Source: a virus. From it: a stretch of 31,383 nt of DNA. This document shows, piece by piece, positions 28,721 to 31,383 of this stretch. Below the pieces are notes generated by a model. It was not told the DNA's origin and searched no databases. It saw nothing but the letters and a program-made list of their open reading frames with translations. The DNA is taken from positions 1 through 31,383 of the IMG/VR virus record IMGVR_UViG_3300047480_000555, one strand, 5' to 3'. A program made the position numbers and the translations under genes. Positions within the stretch are counted from its first letter, which is position 1; each line of letters begins with the position of its first letter.

Positions 28721-31383
28721 AAGAGTACTGGGTGTAATTTAGAGCACCAACGATAGCAACGTCAATAGGGTAAGCAGGAGCACCAGCAACAGCAAACCTC
28801 ATTGTCATTGTTCCCGGACTGGGACTGGAGTTTGAAAAGTTAATTGTCATTCCTGCAGAGGTAGTAATCTCGCTTAAAGTATTATTTCCAACTTCGCTAC
28901 ATGTTCCTCCTACGCTTTGCCAACTGAAAGCATACTCTCCAGATAATGTATCTGTAATACCTCCGCTTACAATGGCAACAGTAAGCTGTACACGAACACT
29001 CCATACGCAATCATCCGGCATCTTACAGCCTTCTATCCCATCAAGATACATTGCTATTGTAGCACCGCTTGAAGGAAGATTTCCTTTTGCAGTTAGTCCC
29101 ATTTTTCCATACTGGAATTCTCCACGGTAGTCGCCGGATACTCCAGTTGTAGTTCCGGGATTCTTTACCTCAGCACTATCTCCTGCAACTATTACAGCCC
29201 CATTATTCGCTTCAATAATATGATTGCTTCCGGTTACTATGGAACCGCTATTACTTGGCTCTATTACGCTGTTGCTTGCGTTTACTAAAAGATTATTATT
29301 ATTGCTCTTTATGTCATTGTTCGGAGTTATTACTCCCACTTGTTCTTTAGCATCTGGACCGCTTAATACTTGCACCATCTTAATCTGCTTTCCGCTTGTA
29401 TCTGGTTTTCCATTTCCTCCATCACGTATCACAGCATAGCATTTAGAATTGAGCCATGTGTATCCATATTGTGTACAGCACTCCTCTGTTGGTGCTGTTG
29501 GATTACCATCTGGGTCAACGAAAGGAACACTACCATCAACATTGATATACAGTCCGGGTCTGTTAAGGCATAACGGTTTGACATTTATTATTTTCATCAA
29601 CGTCACCTTCGTGCTTTCTGTTGTACCTATCTGGTAGTCGCTTATATCAAGTATTCTCCAGTACGCATCTTGAATGAAGATAATGTCGTTATACTTAAAA
29701 GCAAAAACATCAGAAAGGTCTAAGTCAAAATACGCTTCAAGTATTCTTGACTCTGGAGAGTAAAGCTGGAAGATATAATCGTTCCAATACCTACTGTAAA
29801 GCGTTTTGTATGGTGTGCTTGTGATAGCATGTAACGGAACTTCTTGTCCAAAGTTTAGGTCTCTGGAGTCCAATGTTGGTACCGGTTCCGTGTAATGTCC
29901 AAAGAGGTACAAAATGACTCCATTGAAAACTGTATTAGTAGTATCATCCAGCATGTGGATGCTTATCTGTCCATCCATCTGGTAAAGGATACGAGGAATA
30001 GGAACTACGTATTCACTTTTCTCATTCCAGAATTTAGGGATTGGAAAATCTGTTCCATCAATTAAAGCAAGTGGAGTAGGAGCAAAGTGTAATTCTGTTT
30101 TCGCATCATCTGTTGCAAAATCATTCTCCGGGTCAATGAGCTCCAATCTTCCGTATACTCTATTCCCTTGCACCTTGTATAAATTATTCAAGTAGTCATT
30201 GCTCTCTTTGTACGTCCATGTATTAGTGAGCTTTTGATAGTCTGCGATTGTTTTTATTACTACATCCTTCAATAAGTTTATCTTTCCGGTCCAATCTTTA
30301 TACTCTCCTAAATTGAGATACTCCATGATTGGAACGAATGATACTAAAGCTGGGTCATACTTATCCGGGATGACAAGCAAGTTGTAGCCAGCAATAAAAC
30401 TTTTCATGAAGTCCGTCAGCTTGAATTTTTCTGGAGCATTTGCTACCCAATCAATTTCAACATCGGGTCCGTAAGCCGGTTTCTCAACATACTCACAACG
30501 GAAGAAAGAACTGTTATCAAAAGTAAGTGTTCCTCCCCACGGTAACAGCGGAGGAACAGAATAGTAAACGTAATCGTAAATTGTAATCACTTCAATGGTG
30601 TCACCTCCATTCAATGACATAGTTCCTTCCCAGTTGTTCGGATTGGGTAAAGAAGAAAAAGCATCCAGATAATTATTCAAGATATAAGTTCCGGAAGCAT
30701 TATCAAAAAGCACTTGCTGTGATACATAAGGATTGGCAATAATTTCTGTCACCCCAGTAAGAGCATGATATATTTTGAAACCAATATAGAAGCCTACTAC
30801 CTCAGCTCCTACCATATCCACTTTCGAGCGAATCTTTGCTTGTATCTTATACACTCCATTGAAAGGAACCGTGTATACATTTCCGGTAGTATTACTTCCG
30901 GGGTCATACGCTGGAGTCATTAAAGGTAGAGAAGCGGTGTACACGTAAGCTCCAGAAGGGTCAGTGTAAAGAGAAAAGTCCGCACTTGTTAATGTGTTAC
31001 CACTTGGAAAACTTTGAAGAAGAAACTTTGCTGTCTCTGGATTACCTAATGACTGTATCGTATTTGCTTTACTTGTCCATGGAATGAATATTCTATCAAG
31101 CTCCTCCAATAATGTTGTGGAAGCCGGTACGTTTATTTTACAGCCTGCTAATTCCATTATCTTTCTGAATATGTATCCAGCGTTTACAAATGGAGTGAGG
31201 TCATTAAACTTAATGACGTCCTGCATGTCCCACGAATAGATGCTTCTTGTAGTAGCATCATCCACCATACCTACCCACCGATTGCCTCTATCGGTCAAGC
31301 CTACTTGTATCGTTTCATTTTGCCACGCTCCTAATTGACCGAAGCTCATGATAAGAGGATAATCAATTTGTAATGCTGGTCCA
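28713..31383 (-). CDS. Large tail protein, body and C-terminus (continues from 1-529)
   Basis: This carries residues 148-1025 of the gene that begins at 529, plus the duplicated bases 31262-31383. The body is beta-rich. Residues about 815-872 contain a run of short Asn/Ser/Val/Ile repeats (NNNNLLVNASNSV, SGSIVTGSNHII, NNGAVIVAGDSAEV) that resemble YadA-type left-handed beta-roll turns. The C-terminal 150 residues look like a separate beta domain with three Cys residues. I infer a tail fibre or receptor-binding part attached to a tail-tip body. In the window alone an apparent start at 31349 is an artefact of the join. It overlaps the 55-residue gene by 8 nt. Confidence 0.85.
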   Translation of the reverse strand, partial: GPALQIDYPLIMSFGQLGAWQNETIQVGLTDRGNRWVGMVDDATTRSIYSWDMQDVIKFNDLTPFVNAGYIFRKIMELAGCKINVPASTTLLEELDRIFIPWTSKANTIQSLGNPETAKFLLQSFPSGNTLTSADFSLYTDPSGAYVYTASLPLMTPAYDPGSNTTGNVYTVPFNGVYKIQAKIRSKVDMVGAEVVGFYIGFKIYHALTGVTEIIANPYVSQQVLFDNASGTYILNNYLDAFSSLPNPNNWEGTMSLNGGDTIEVITIYDYVYYSVPPLLPWGGTLTFDNSSFFRCEYVEKPAYGPDVEIDWVANAPEKFKLTDFMKSFIAGYNLLVIPDKYDPALVSFVPIMEYLNLGEYKDWTGKINLLKDVVIKTIADYQKLTNTWTYKESNDYLNNLYKVQGNRVYGRLELIDPENDFATDDAKTELHFAPTPLALIDGTDFPIPKFWNEKSEYVVPIPRILYQMDGQISIHMLDDTTNTVFNGVILYLFGHYTEPVPTLDSRDLNFGQEVPLHAITSTPYKTLYSRYWNDYIFQLYSPESRILEAYFDLDLSDVFAFKYNDIIFIQDAYWRILDISDYQIGTTESTKVTLMKIINVKPLCLNRPGLYINVDGSVPFVDPDGNPTAPTEECCTQYGYTWLNSKCYAVIRDGGNGKPDTSGKQIKMVQVLSGPDAKEQVGVITPNNDIKSNNNNLLVNASNSVIEPSNSGSIVTGSNHIIEANNGAVIVAGDSAEVKNPGTTTGVSGDYRGEFQYGKMGLTAKGNLPSSGATIAMYLDGIEGCKMPDDCVWSVRVQLTVAIVSGGITDTLSGEYAFSWQSVGGTCSEVGNNTLSEITTSAGMTINFSNSSPSPGTMTMRFAVAGAPAYPIDVAIVGALNYTQYSYV
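31262..31383. repeat. Terminal redundancy, right copy
   Basis: Identical to 1-122; see the left copy. Genes counted here are already counted at the left end. Confidence 0.93.

Noticed and set aside
28713-31349. Tail protein starting at 31349
   Set aside because: The frame is open beyond that Met and continues through the join to a better-placed ATG at 529, 9 nt after the previous gene.
1-31383. CRISPR array or tRNA genes
   Set aside because: No regularly spaced repeats and no GGTTCGA-type T-loop with a cloverleaf were found.

Overview
The window is one essentially complete genome of a tailed double-stranded DNA phage, most likely a siphovirus-like lytic phage of a Bacteroidota host. The first 122 bases recur exactly as the last 122 (1-122 = 31262-31383), so the sequence is a circular assembly of about 31,261 bp. 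The largest tail gene runs through the join. The host guess rests on three things. Many proteins have the look of Bacteroidota-phage families (DUF6712-like connector, XkdF-type protease, Cys-rich CPxxKW protein, tail tube pattern). Gene starts have A-rich leaders instead of Shine-Dalgarno sequences. One promoter fits the Bacteroidota pattern TTG-N20-TAnnTTTG. No integrase, repressor/integration module, tRNA or CRISPR array was seen.

There are two divergent transcription units. Rightward (10706-19057): a run of small unknown early proteins, a replication block (a protein with an SSB-like tail, a small HTH protein, a DnaA domain-IV-like protein, a coiled-coil protein and further unknowns), the large terminase and a GT-B glycosyltransferase. 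Leftward (10554 down to 1, through the join, and on from 31261 down to 19010): VRR-NUC nuclease, sigma factor, Cys-rich protein, small membrane protein; then a DNA-modification operon (ParB-like, QueD-like paralogue, DpdA, QueD, QueE, PRTase-FolE fusion); then small terminase, tail assembly chaperone with a likely -1 frameshift, tail completion genes, two large tail proteins, tape measure, XkdF protease, scaffold, major capsid, tail tube, portal, connector and the lysis genes. The two units converge and their last genes overlap by 48 bp.

The most interesting system is the 7-deazaguanine DNA modification operon. FolE, QueD, QueE and DpdA are present but QueC is not, so the path should stop at 7-carboxy-7-deazaguanine (CDG) or a product made from it without preQ0. 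A second QueD-like protein keeps the zinc histidines but has lost the catalytic cysteine, which makes it a candidate CDG decarboxylase. FolE is fused to a Gpt-like phosphoribosyltransferase that could recycle the guanine released by DpdA. Independently, a by-eye scan found no GATC, GGCC, CGCG or CTAG anywhere in the 31 kb, which suggests strong past restriction pressure.
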